A stretch of DNA of 47,461 bases from Prevotella sp. GTDB lineage: Bacteria > Bacteroidota > Bacteroidia > Bacteroidales > Bacteroidaceae. This document shows, one piece after another, positions 26,298-34,109 of this stretch. A program made the position numbers and the translations under genes. Where the stretch lies: contig JAILPA010000062.1 in NCBI GenBank assembly GCA_024690505.1, forward strand, positions 1 through 47,461. Reading direction: 5' to 3'. The notes under the pieces are model-generated. The model saw nothing but the letters and a program-made list of their open reading frames with translations. It did not search any database and had not been told where the DNA came from. Position 1 is the first letter of the stretch; each line of letters begins with the position of its first letter.

Positions 26298-26850
26298 AAA
26301 CCGGCTTCGTCTTGTAGCCGCAGCGGTAGCGTCCTTGGGTGAGCGCCTTCAGCTTGCTCTTGATGAGCTGGCGGCGCAGGGGGGAGATGTGGTCGATGAA
26401 CATGTGGCCTTCCAAATGGTCGAACTCGTGCTGCATGACACGGGCCAGATAGCCCTCCACCCACTCGTCGTGGGGCTGGAAGTCTTCGTCCTGCCACTGC
26501 ACATGAATGCGCGTGGGACGGGTCACCTTCTCGTGAATGGCAGGCAGCGACAGGCAACCCTCTTCGGAGGTGCTGGTGGCGCTGTCGTCTTTCTCAATGA
26601 TATGGGGGTTGATATAGGTGCGGTGGAAGTCCTTGTATTCGGGCATGTCGTCAGCCAGGGGTCTCAGGTCGATGACACTGAGACGGATGGGGAGTCCTAT
26701 CTGTGGAGCTGCCAGGCCGATGCCTTCGCTTTCGGCCAGTGTGTCCCACATGTTAGCGATGAGTTGCTTCAGGTCGGGATAGTCGGGGGTGATGTCCTCT
26801 GTCACTTTGCGCAGCACGGGCTGGCCATAAATATATATAGGTAAAACCAT
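26287..26850 (-). CDS. def: Peptide deformylase
   Basis: 187 residues. It removes the formyl group from nascent N-terminal methionine; cytoplasmic, metal-dependent. All three family motifs are intact: [10 protein letters not shown] (motif 1), EEGCLSLP with the metal Cys (motif 2) and QHEFDHLEG with the two metal His and catalytic Glu (motif 3). The C-terminus ends in a basic KTKPVLRK tail that runs into the heptamer repeat. It lies between ruvX and the TPR gene on the same strand. Confidence 0.96.
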   Translation of the reverse strand: MVLPIYIYGQPVLRKVTEDITPDYPDLKQLIANMWDTLAESEGIGLAAPQIGLPIRLSVIDLRPLADDMPEYKDFHRTYINPHIIEKDDSATSTSEEGCLSLPAIHEKVTRPTRIHVQWQDEDFQPHDEWVEGYLARVMQHEFDHLEGHMFIDHISPLRRQLIKSKLKALTQGRYRCGYKTKPVLRK

Positions 26851-26875
26851 GTGAGTGTCTTGTTTTGCGGATTAT

Positions 26876-26949
26876 CTGATTACGATTTGCACTTGCGCTG
26901 TTGCGGGAAACCCTGATTACGATTTGCACTTGCGCTGTTGCGGGGAACC
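26876..26949 (-). repeat. Two tandem 37-bp repeats between ruvX and def
   Basis: Copies at 26876-26912 and 26913-26949 begin CTGATTACGATTTGC and end GCTGTTGCGGG, differing only near the right end. They make up most of the 125-nt spacer between ruvX and def. No coding potential. Confidence 0.85.
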
Positions 26950-26975
26950 GCTATCCTGCTGGCAGTGAGTGGCTC

Positions 26976-27392
26976 TCACCACTTCCTCGACTTCATGTAG
27001 TCTTGCAGGATGATGGTGGCACTGATCTCGTCGACCAGCGCTTTGTCTTGCCTGGCCTTTTTCTTCAGGCCGGCGTCGAGCATCGTCTGGTGGGCCAGTA
27101 CTGAGGTGAAACGCTCGTCGTAGTAGTCGATGGGGATGTGGGGTATGGCTCTCCTCCAGCGATTCACAAATTGCTTCACTCGCTCCAGGTTCTCGCTGGG
27201 CTGTCCGTTGGGCTGGCGTGGCTCGCCTATGACTATGCGCTCCACCTCTTCGCGTCCTGTGTAGGATTTGAGCCAATCGAAGAGCTCAGAAGTAGAGACA
27301 GTCGCCAACCCTCCGGCTATGAGCTGTAGAGGGTCGGTGACTGCCAGTCCGGTGCGCTTGCGACCGTAGTCAATAGCCAGTATGCGTGCCAA
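26976..27392 (-). CDS. ruvX: Putative pre-16S rRNA nuclease / Holliday junction resolvase RuvX
   Basis: 138 residues, RNase H-like fold. Motifs are ILAIDYGRKRTGLA (first catalytic Asp), ERIVIGEPRQPNG, YDERFTSVLA (catalytic Glu) and KALVDEISATIILQDY (last Asp). In bacteria YqgF is essential and implicated in processing the 5' end of 16S rRNA, with a resolvase role also proposed. Normal length. It starts 10 nt after the SPOR lipoprotein stop, so the two are co-transcribed. Confidence 0.93.
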   Translation of the reverse strand: MARILAIDYGRKRTGLAVTDPLQLIAGGLATVSTSELFDWLKSYTGREEVERIVIGEPRQPNGQPSENLERVKQFVNRWRRAIPHIPIDYYDERFTSVLAHQTMLDAGLKKKARQDKALVDEISATIILQDYMKSRKW

Positions 27393-27402
27393 GTGCGTTG
27401 AC

Positions 27403-27918
27403 TTATTTAGCCAGCAGCCATGCGTCGCGGTTGGGATTGAACTGTGTCCCCAGGATGGCGTCGCGGGCTTGTGCAGCCGAGGCCTTGTCGCTGTAAGTGG
27501 CTGCTATTACGCGGTACATGTTTATCCTTTCGTTCTTTACAATCTGAGCGGCATAGCCGGCATTCTTCAGGCGCTGCTGCAATCCCTCGGCATTGGCAAT
27601 GACCGAGAACGAGCCCACCACCACACTGTAGTTCTGCAATCCGGCTCCGTTGACGACTGTCACACTCTCTTTCTGTACACGGACATTGTCATAGTTGTCT
27701 ACAACCTGAGTCTGTGTGCTGGGTACTGTTTGCACGGGAGTGACGACAGGAGTCTCGGTCACCACCGGCTGGTTGACGGGCTGATTGATGGGTTGCTGAA
27801 CCTGCTGGGCGGCCTGAGCCTTGTCATAGGCTTTGCGATAGGCTTTCTCGCTTGAACCACAACCAGTGAACGACATTGCGAGGCAGATACCTGCACAGAA
27901 TACGATGTACTTCTTCAT
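27403..27918 (-). CDS. SPOR-domain lipoprotein
   Basis: 171 residues. Signal peptide with lipobox FTGC, so Cys at about residue 20 is probably lipidated and the protein anchored in an outer or inner membrane. A Q/P/V-rich flexible linker with QPINQPVNQP-type repeats (about 42-75) leads to a C-terminal SPOR domain (YSVVVGSFSVIANAEGLQQRL, YRVIAATYSDKASAAQARD), which binds denuded peptidoglycan glycans at division sites. First gene of the ruvX-def-TPR run and divergent from the 28139 operon. Confidence 0.88.
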   Translation of the reverse strand: MKKYIVFCAGICLAMSFTGCGSSEKAYRKAYDKAQAAQQVQQPINQPVNQPVVTETPVVTPVQTVPSTQTQVVDNYDNVRVQKESVTVVNGAGLQNYSVVVGSFSVIANAEGLQQRLKNAGYAAQIVKNERINMYRVIAATYSDKASAAQARDAILGTQFNPNRDAWLLAK

Positions 27919-28082
27919 ACTTTAATAATAATCTTTGTGTTTGATTGAATATTTGCTGCGAAATTACAAAATAATAGCGAGAAAGCGGTAAAACGGGTAC
28001 ATAAACTTTGTTAAATATACGAAATCTAACGTTTTTAACAAAAAATGACAGCGTTTTTCATGGTGGTATAATAAATTTTGTG

Positions 28083-28090
28083 TATATTTG
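28083..28090 (+). promoter_or_regulatory. -7 box of the ytxH-like operon
   Basis: TATATTTG, 48 nt before the ATG at 28139. The upstream 19-21 nt position is A/T-rich without a clean TTTG. Confidence 0.5.
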
Positions 28091-28138
28091 CCATCGGAAA
28101 GATCACATTATCCACCCCTTAAAACAAAAAGAACGACT

Positions 28139-28345
28139 ATGAAAGGACTAGGTTACATTGGCGCATTCATTGGTGGCGCATTGGTAGGTGCTGCTGTCGG
28201 CGTGCTGGCAGCTCCCGAGAAAGGCAAGGAGACCCGTGCAAAGATTTCCGACACGGTGAACGATTTCCTTCGTAAGCACAACATCAAACTGAACCGTAAG
28301 GATGTTGGCGATCTGGTGGACGACCTTGAGGTTGCTGCCGATTGA
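28139..28345 (+). CDS. YtxH-like small membrane protein
   Basis: 68 residues from the ATG at 28139; an upstream in-frame ATG at 28088 lies at the promoter and is rejected. The glycine-rich hydrophobic N-terminus (GYIGAFIGGALVGAAVGVLAAPEKGKETR) is the YtxH signature, followed by a charged amphipathic helix (KISDTVNDFLRKHN). YtxH-type proteins are associated with general stress, with no defined activity. First of three small genes reading the same way. Confidence 0.85.
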   Translation: MKGLGYIGAFIGGALVGAAVGVLAAPEKGKETRAKISDTVNDFLRKHNIKLNRKDVGDLVDDLEVAAD

Positions 28346-28364
28346 TGAACGTATCGACTGAGAC

Positions 28365-28715
28365 ATGCTGTCGAGCGACAAGAACGTTGAGACGATTGCC
28401 GAGCTTATTGCTTCGCTGAAGCATTATTTGGGTCTTCAGGCTGAGTATGTGAAGCTCGACGTGATAGACAAGGTGGTGCGGTTGTTGACAACCGCCACCT
28501 TGGCTATCCTGCTGTTTCTCATTCTTATCGTGGTTCTGCTGTTCGCCTCGTTAGGGCTGACGTTCTGGCTGTCGAACTACATGAGCATAACGGCCGCAGC
28601 CTTTGTCGTGGCAGCACTGCACGGCGTGTTGCTGCTTTTCTTCTACGCTTTCCGCAAGCCCTGGATAGAGCGGCCGCTGGTGCGCTATCTGGCTCGCCTG
28701 CTTATGTCGGACTGA
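28365..28715 (+). CDS. Holin-X / YqjE-like membrane protein
   Basis: 116 residues. An N-terminal amphipathic part (ETIAELIASLKHYLGLQAEYVKLDVIDK) is followed by two membrane helices (LTTATLAILLFLILIVVLLFAS and ITAAAFVVAALHGVLLLFFYAF) and a short basic tail. This is the layout of the phage-holin-superfamily-III / YqjE group of small inner-membrane proteins, found with YtxH-like genes. Despite the name, no prophage genes are nearby. Spacing of 19 nt from the ytxH-like gene indicates one operon. Confidence 0.8.
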   Translation: MLSSDKNVETIAELIASLKHYLGLQAEYVKLDVIDKVVRLLTTATLAILLFLILIVVLLFASLGLTFWLSNYMSITAAAFVVAALHGVLLLFFYAFRKPWIERPLVRYLARLLMSD

Positions 28716-28738
28716 TTTTCCCCCCCGCCGCTTTATTT

Positions 28739-29005
28739 ATGCGAACCGACCGAATAAAAGACTATCGTACGCTGGAGCAGATTCGCCAGCGGAAGGATGA
28801 GTTGCGTCGCCAGATTGACCGCGACGGGCAGCACATTGAGGGCTTGTGGGGCAAATTGTTCGTAAAGCGTGAAGAGTCGACGCGCGGAGAGTTTATTGCC
28901 AATATCATTTCCCACAGCGCACTGGCTATCGACACCTTCCTGATGGTGCGTAAGTTGCGGCGCGACTACAGTGGCCTCTTCAGTTTTCTGAAGCGGAAAC
29001 GCTAA
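28739..29005 (+). CDS. Small hypothetical protein of the ytxH operon
   Basis: 88 residues, highly charged and largely helical (LEQIRQRKDELRRQIDRDGQHIEGLWGKLF), with one weakly hydrophobic stretch (FIANIISHSALAIDTFLMV) and a basic end. No family recognised with confidence. It follows the YtxH and holin-X genes by 23 nt, a trio seen in other Bacteroidales, so it probably acts with them at the inner membrane. Confidence 0.7.
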   Translation: MRTDRIKDYRTLEQIRQRKDELRRQIDRDGQHIEGLWGKLFVKREESTRGEFIANIISHSALAIDTFLMVRKLRRDYSGLFSFLKRKR

Positions 29006-29065
29006 GCTATCCCTTGTTGTAAGCATGTAGACGGGGTCTGTTTCAGACTCTGTTATGATGAGCGT

Positions 29066-29100
29066 AGCCCCATCCCCGGCCGTTGGTCGGGAATGGGGCT
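29066..29100. terminator. Bidirectional hairpin between convergent operons
   Basis: Arms 29066-29081 and 29085-29100 (AGCCCCAT...ATGGGGCT) pair at about 14 of 16 positions with a tiny loop, between the 88-residue gene and the thrS stop. A good stem but no long U-tract on either side. Confidence 0.55.
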
Positions 29101-29187
29101 GCACTGTGTTCTTGTCAGCCGGGTTTCCTTGCTGGCACAACCGAAGTGAGCCTTGTTGGCTTTAGTGGCTGACTAGGAAGGTCTGCT

Positions 29188-31131
29188 TCAGAAGTCCTTG
29201 GTCTGCTCTTTCACCTCGGCGTTCACCTTGTCGATGAACTGCTGGATGGTCATGGTGGCCTGTTCGCCGCCGCCTTGCTGACGCATGGATACGAGACCCT
29301 CGGCCTCCTCCTTCTCACCTACGATGACCATGTAGGGTATGCGTTTCAGCTCGTTGTCGCGAATCTTGCGGCCCAGCTTCTCGTTGCGCAGGTCTATGCT
29401 TCCGCGAACGCCTTGCAGGTCGAACTCCTTGAGTACTTTCTTTGCATAGTCGTTGTACTTCTCCGACAGCGGCAGAATGGCCACCTGGTCGGGGGTGAGC
29501 CACAGGGGGAAGTGGCCGCTGGTGTGCTCGATGAGGACTGCGGTGAAGCGCTCGAGCGAGCCGAAGGGTGCACGGTGAATCATCACGGGGGTCTTCTTCG
29601 TGTTGTCCTCGTCGGTGTATTCCAACTGGAATCGCTTGGGCAGGTTGTAGTCCACCTGTATGGTGCCCAGCTGCCAGCGGCGGCCTATGGCGTCCTTGAT
29701 CATAAAGTCGAGCTTCGGGCCGTAGAAGGCAGCCTCGCCGTATTCCACCTTGGCGGGCAGTCCCTTCTCCTGGCAGGCTTCCTGGATGGCCCGCTCGGCC
29801 AGTGCCCAGTCCTCGTCGGTGCCCACGTATTTCTCGTGGTCGTTGGGGTCGCGCAGCGAGATTTGTGCCTCGAACTCGAATCCGAATGCGCTGAGCACGA
29901 TGTTGATGATGTCCATCACGTTGAGGAACTCCTGCTTCACCTGGTCGGGGCGGCAGAAGAGGTGAGCATCGTCCTGTGTGAACGAGCGAACACGTGTGAA
30001 TCCGTGCAGTTCGCCGCTCTGCTCGTAGCGGTATACGGTGCCGAACTCGGCTATGCGCAGTGGCAGGTCGCGGTATGAACGGGGCTTCCATGCGAAGATT
30101 TCGCAGTGGTGGGGGCAGTTCATGGGTTTCAGCATATACACCTCGCCCTCCTCGGGTGTGGTGATGGGCTGGAACGAGTCTTTGCCGTAGTGATCCCAGT
30201 GGCCTGAGGTGACGTAGAGGTTCTTCGAGCCGATGTGCGGTGTGATGACCTCCTGATATCCGAAGCGCTTCTGCACCTTGCGCAGGTGATCCATCAGTCG
30301 CAGACGCAGCTCAGTGCCCTTCGGCAGCCAGATGGGCAGGCCCTTGCCCACCTTGTCACTGAACATGAAGAGCTCCATCTCCTTGCCAATCTTGCGGTGG
30401 TCGCGCTTCTTGGCTTCCTCCAGCATGATGAGGTATTCGTCGAGCATCTTCTTCTTGGGGAAGGTGATGCCGTAGAGGCGTTGCATCTGTTCGCGGGTGG
30501 CATCGCCGCGCCAGAAGGCGCCTGCCACGCTGGTCAGTTTGATGGCTTTGATCTCGCCCGTGTCGACGAGGTGCGGGCCGCGGCAGAGGTCGGTGAACCG
30601 GCCCTGCGTATAGGTGGTGATGGTGCCGTCCTCCAGGTCTTGCTCAATGTGCTCGCACTTGTAGGTCTGACCGTCGGCGGCAAACTCCTTCAGGGCCTCG
30701 GCCTTGGCCACCTCGCGGCGCACCACGGGCTCCTTCTTCGATGCCAGGTCCTTCATCTTCTGTTCAATCTTGGGGAAGTCGCTCTCCTTGATGCTCTCGC
30801 CGTTGGGCAGCAGCACGTCGTAGAAGAAGCCATTCTCGATGGCAGGTCCGAAACCGAACTGCACGCCGGGATACAACTCCTTCAGTGCCTCGGCCAGCAG
30901 GTGTGCACTGGTGTGCCAGAATGTGTGCTTGCCCTGTTCGTCGTCCCACTTGTAGAGCTCAATGTTGGCATCCTCCATGATAGGACGGTTCAGCTCCACG
31001 GTCTCGCCATTCACACCACAGCAGAGTACGCTGCGTGCCAGAGCAGGCGAAATGCTCTCGGCAATCTGAAAGCCCGTTACGCCCTGTTCATACGAGCGAA
31101 CAGAACCGTCGGGGAAAGTGATTTTGATCAT
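29188..31131 (-). CDS. thrS: Threonine-tRNA ligase
   Basis: 647 residues, class II synthetase charging tRNA-Thr. Domains in order: TGS (1-60, [14 protein letters not shown]), editing domain with [11 protein letters not shown] and SAD-like motif ([19 protein letters not shown]), catalytic core with GPHL zinc-site residues ([12 protein letters not shown]; Cys plus two His), [40 protein letters not shown] (motif 2), PFGSLERF (motif 3) and a C-terminal anticodon-binding domain. Complete. In many Bacteroidales thrS sits next to ruvX-def-TPR; here a + strand operon separates them. Confidence 0.97.
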   Translation of the reverse strand: MIKITFPDGSVRSYEQGVTGFQIAESISPALARSVLCCGVNGETVELNRPIMEDANIELYKWDDEQGKHTFWHTSAHLLAEALKELYPGVQFGFGPAIENGFFYDVLLPNGESIKESDFPKIEQKMKDLASKKEPVVRREVAKAEALKEFAADGQTYKCEHIEQDLEDGTITTYTQGRFTDLCRGPHLVDTGEIKAIKLTSVAGAFWRGDATREQMQRLYGITFPKKKMLDEYLIMLEEAKKRDHRKIGKEMELFMFSDKVGKGLPIWLPKGTELRLRLMDHLRKVQKRFGYQEVITPHIGSKNLYVTSGHWDHYGKDSFQPITTPEEGEVYMLKPMNCPHHCEIFAWKPRSYRDLPLRIAEFGTVYRYEQSGELHGFTRVRSFTQDDAHLFCRPDQVKQEFLNVMDIINIVLSAFGFEFEAQISLRDPNDHEKYVGTDEDWALAERAIQEACQEKGLPAKVEYGEAAFYGPKLDFMIKDAIGRRWQLGTIQVDYNLPKRFQLEYTDEDNTKKTPVMIHRAPFGSLERFTAVLIEHTSGHFPLWLTPDQVAILPLSEKYNDYAKKVLKEFDLQGVRGSIDLRNEKLGRKIRDNELKRIPYMVIVGEKEEAEGLVSMRQQGGGEQATMTIQQFIDKVNAEVKEQTKDF

Positions 31132-31162
31132 ATTTACAATATATGTTTATGTTTAGCGGTTG

Positions 31163-31193
31163 CAAAGGTACTAATAAGTGGGCGAACAGCAAA
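31163..31193 (-). promoter_or_regulatory. thrS promoter
   Basis: Minus strand: TTTG (31193-31190), 19 nt, TACCTTTG (31170-31163). Full consensus, 32 nt before the thrS ATG. The remaining spacer to 31348 holds no gene. Confidence 0.75.
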
Positions 31194-31348
31194 AGAAAAA
31201 CAAGAGAAAAGCGGCTGAAGGAGGGAAAAACTTTTTTTGTTGGCCTCCAAAAACAGTTTCCGTTCACCTTGTTCAGGGGTCTCTCATCTGTTGTGGCGGT
31301 GATGGGATTTGGCCGGATAATGGAGCTTGCAAGCTTGGCGATGGGGTG

Positions 31349-33604
31349 CTAATCGTACTTCCCTGGCACTATCTCGCCGTCCACCATGCTGGCTTCCAGA
31401 CGATGACCGCCGGTGGTGTAGAGGCGGAAGTGGCAGTTCCAGTGTCGCGGCCATGCTGGGAAGAGTATGGGTGTGCCGTCGGTGGCTTCTTGCAGCAGCA
31501 TCTCTTGCAGGCCTATCATGCCTGCGCCGCCTCGGTTGTGGTCGGGTGCCCAGTCGAAGCCGGGGTCCCAGAAGGCCGTGAAGCGGTAGGGGCCGTCGGC
31601 CAGCTTCTCGGTGTTCAGCAGGCAGGCCTCGTCGGTCAGTCCCAGACAGGCCGCCCAGATGTTGTCCTGCTTCCATCCCTTCGTGCTGCGCATCTCAATG
31701 GCGTGGGGGTCTTTCAGGTAGGTGTTGCGGGCAATGTCGAGCCCTGGTCGGCCTATGCCGTAGGTGCGCCAGGGGAAGACGGGATAGAGCTGTGGTGTCT
31801 CGGTATTCTGTATGCGCTCCCAGCTCTCGGCAGGTGCTATGCAGGTGTTGCCACTGGCGGTCGTGGTCAGCGGAATCTCCGGCAGCCGGCTCAGCAGCGT
31901 CTTGTCGCCCACGGCAGCTGCCACAGTGCGCAGGGCTGCGATGGTGCTTGCCGCGTTGCGGGCCATCTTGAAGGTCTCGCAGCCTGAGCCGGGATAAATC
32001 ACCAGCCTGCCTTTGGCGTCGAAGGGCTGCTCGCCCCGTTTGCGTGCCTCCCATTGGTAATGCTCAAGGAAGAAGCGCAGACACTCTTCTGCGAGTTCAT
32101 AACGTTGACTGCTGGGGTTCGTTGCCGCTGCCAGGTGGAGATTCTGCGTGAGCGTGAATCCTGCCCTGTGGCTTTTGCTACAGAGCAGCTCCATCATGGC
32201 AAACTCAAGTGCCGTGTCCCATTCGTGCTCCAGCCACTTGTTCTTCTCCACGCCCAGGTCATCGCCCTCTTTGTGCTTGCCATACTCGGCGGGATTGGGC
32301 AGTCCGAAGTTCTCGATCTGTTCAGTGAACGAGGCCCCGCCGTGCCCCCAGTAGTGTCGGGTTCGGGCCACGGCGTTTGACAGCATCCGCCGGTAGGTGT
32401 CCAGCTGTGGCTGCAGCACGTCGTAGTCGCCGCTCTTCAGCAGTGGCCAGTACACCAGCCTCTGGTTCTGTGCCGTCATGGTGCCGCCGCCCCATTTGCG
32501 GTAGTCGGGGGTGAAGGCCATGGTGGAGTCGACGTAGAGGGGGTCGAACGTGAAGAGTCCGCCGTTGAACTTCGTGGGCCACTCGCCGCGGGCGTTGCAG
32601 CCCAGCATGTAGCGCATCAGCTCGTAGTTGCGCAGCATGGTCTGCAGACGCTTGTCGGGGGTGTTGCTCACTATCCAGCTGCGCTGCCAGTACTGGTGCC
32701 ACCAGGCAGTGCTGCGCTGTCGCGAGTAGCTGGGCTTCAGGCTGTGGAAGGCGAATGGTGCCACCGTGCCGCAGCCGTCGATGGCGTCCATTTCATAGCG
32801 TCGGTGGTTGAGGTAGCGCAGGTCTATCGTGACACACGCCGACCTGATGCTGTCGCCCACGAAGTTCCATGCGCGATAGTCGGTGGCGGCATAGGTGCCG
32901 GTCGTGGTGCCGGTGAAGCGAAAGCCAGGGGCATACATGGCGCCCTTCATCAGCAGTCCGCCGATGGGGTTGTAGAGCGAATCCTTGATGGCATCGAGGT
33001 GTTCGCGGCTGACGGTGAAGTCGAACACCGTCTCCTGGCGGTTCTTGTGGCTGAACGTCAGGCAGTCGCCGCTCGCCTCGATGCTGTCGGCAAAGGTGGT
33101 GCAGTCGTCGGGTACGAGCCATTTGTAAGAGCATTGCTGGCACTCGGCCTTTGTCACCTGTCGGTCGCGGTAGCGCCAGCTCTCGTAGCTCAGCGTTGCC
33201 CGTCTGCTATGCTGCGATATGATTGCGGCAAACACCGTCGGCTCCTCCACGTCGGCCCACAGGCGCACCTCCGTGCCCCCACCTCTTATATATATGCACC
33301 CCTCGTCTAAGCACAGCCGCTGCTCGAAGTCGCCTTGGTCGAAGGGCTGCCCGTCGATGTGCAGCCGCCAGCGGCCTGCCTTCAGCAGTGTGTTGTTCTC
33401 GTCGAACCAGCCGCTCTGTTGTGCATAGAACAGCAGGTCGCCCTTCTCTACCCACACGTTCATCCCTATGTCATGCCCGCCGCACGGCATCGACTCGCTG
33501 CTGTTCCGGCTCTGTGTGGTCCACACCACGTCGCGTGGCACGTAGTCGGCACCACAGGCCACTCCCGCAGCCATCAGCAGTATGATTATCAGACTTTTCC
33601 TCAT
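31349..33604 (-). CDS. Secreted DUF5703-type protein, likely glycoside hydrolase
   Basis: 751 residues from the ATG at 33604 (MRKSLIIILLMAAG signal sequence); the frame is open upstream only through repeat DNA. The N-terminal VVWTTQSRNSSESMPCGGHDIGMNVWVEKGDLLFYAQQSGWFDENN matches the DUF5703 N-terminal beta-domain. The rest looks like an (alpha/alpha)-barrel (YELMRYMLGCNARGEWPTKFNGGLF, HWGHGGASFTEQIENFGLPN, LEHEWDTALEFAMMELL), the layout of GH95/GH65-like enzymes. Enzymatic activity is therefore inferred. The signal ends VACGADYV, which could be read as a lipobox or a plain cleavage site. Transcribed alone from 33836-33866. Confidence 0.8.
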   Translation of the reverse strand: MRKSLIIILLMAAGVACGADYVPRDVVWTTQSRNSSESMPCGGHDIGMNVWVEKGDLLFYAQQSGWFDENNTLLKAGRWRLHIDGQPFDQGDFEQRLCLDEGCIYIRGGGTEVRLWADVEEPTVFAAIISQHSRRATLSYESWRYRDRQVTKAECQQCSYKWLVPDDCTTFADSIEASGDCLTFSHKNRQETVFDFTVSREHLDAIKDSLYNPIGGLLMKGAMYAPGFRFTGTTTGTYAATDYRAWNFVGDSIRSACVTIDLRYLNHRRYEMDAIDGCGTVAPFAFHSLKPSYSRQRSTAWWHQYWQRSWIVSNTPDKRLQTMLRNYELMRYMLGCNARGEWPTKFNGGLFTFDPLYVDSTMAFTPDYRKWGGGTMTAQNQRLVYWPLLKSGDYDVLQPQLDTYRRMLSNAVARTRHYWGHGGASFTEQIENFGLPNPAEYGKHKEGDDLGVEKNKWLEHEWDTALEFAMMELLCSKSHRAGFTLTQNLHLAAATNPSSQRYELAEECLRFFLEHYQWEARKRGEQPFDAKGRLVIYPGSGCETFKMARNAASTIAALRTVAAAVGDKTLLSRLPEIPLTTTASGNTCIAPAESWERIQNTETPQLYPVFPWRTYGIGRPGLDIARNTYLKDPHAIEMRSTKGWKQDNIWAACLGLTDEACLLNTEKLADGPYRFTAFWDPGFDWAPDHNRGGAGMIGLQEMLLQEATDGTPILFPAWPRHWNCHFRLYTTGGHRLEASMVDGEIVPGKYD

Positions 33605-33642
33605 CGCTTCTATATAACTAGAGTTACAGACCCCACCTTCTG

Positions 33643-33740
33643 CCCCATTCTTGCGTCCCCATTCTTGCGTCCCCATTCCCGAGCAAGTTCGCCTACCCGT
33701 AGCCTTATTCCCGAGCTTTGCTCGCCTACCCGTAGCCTTT
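33643..33740. repeat. 14-bp and 32-bp tandem repeats in the DUF5703 gene leader
   Basis: CCCCATTCTTGCGT occurs at 33643 and 33657 with a partial third copy at 33671. It is followed by two copies of ATTCCCGAGC...TCGCCTACCCGTAGCC at 33675 and 33707 (period 32). All lie in the transcribed leader between the promoter and start codon. Confidence 0.75.
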
Positions 33741-33835
33741 CGGTAGCAAGCGACCAGAGGCCGAGCGCCCGAGCAGGAGGTGGAGTCTGTATTGTTATGA
33801 TTCATGTTCGCTTTCGTTTAGCGAAAAGTCAGCTG

Positions 33836-33866
33836 CAAAAGTACGAAGAAACGAGCGAAGTACAAA
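33836..33866 (-). promoter_or_regulatory. Promoter of the DUF5703 gene
   Basis: Minus strand: TTTG (33866-33863), 19 nt, TACTTTTG (33843-33836). Predicted start about 225 nt upstream of the ATG, so the leader is unusually long. Confidence 0.7.
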
Positions 33867-33995
33867 AGAAAAATCCGCTTTTCTTCGTCTCCGGGTTAAT
33901 TATGCCAATGAATGCCACCCCTTGCTAAGCCTCGGGTGCGGTGTAAGGGTAGTCAATGTCTTTGTGTATAAAAACCATGTATTTTGTGAAGTATA

Positions 33996-34027
33996 CTTGC
34001 TTAAATAAAGAAAAACCCGTATCTTTG
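33996..34027 (+). promoter_or_regulatory. Promoter of the HEXXH protein gene
   Basis: CTTG (33996-33999), 20 nt, TATCTTTG (34020-34027). The -7 is perfect and the -33 has one mismatch. Leader about 75 nt. Confidence 0.65.
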
Positions 34028-34109
34028 CACGCAGGAATAAGATGTAATGTGCTCATCTTCGCATGTGGCGGAGTGAATGAAGTTGACCTAATCCGAACCT
34101 AATAATAAT

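Larger units (their letters stand above)
33605..34109. other. Divergent intergenic region
   Basis: 505 bp between the DUF5703 gene and the metalloprotease-like gene. It contains the leader repeats (33643-33740), a minus-strand promoter (33836-33866) and a plus-strand promoter (33996-34027). Bases 33870-33990 show nothing I can assign. Confidence 0.7.

Noticed and set aside
28365..28715. Prophage holin
   Set aside because: Holin-X-like fold only; no endolysin, capsid or other phage genes are near.
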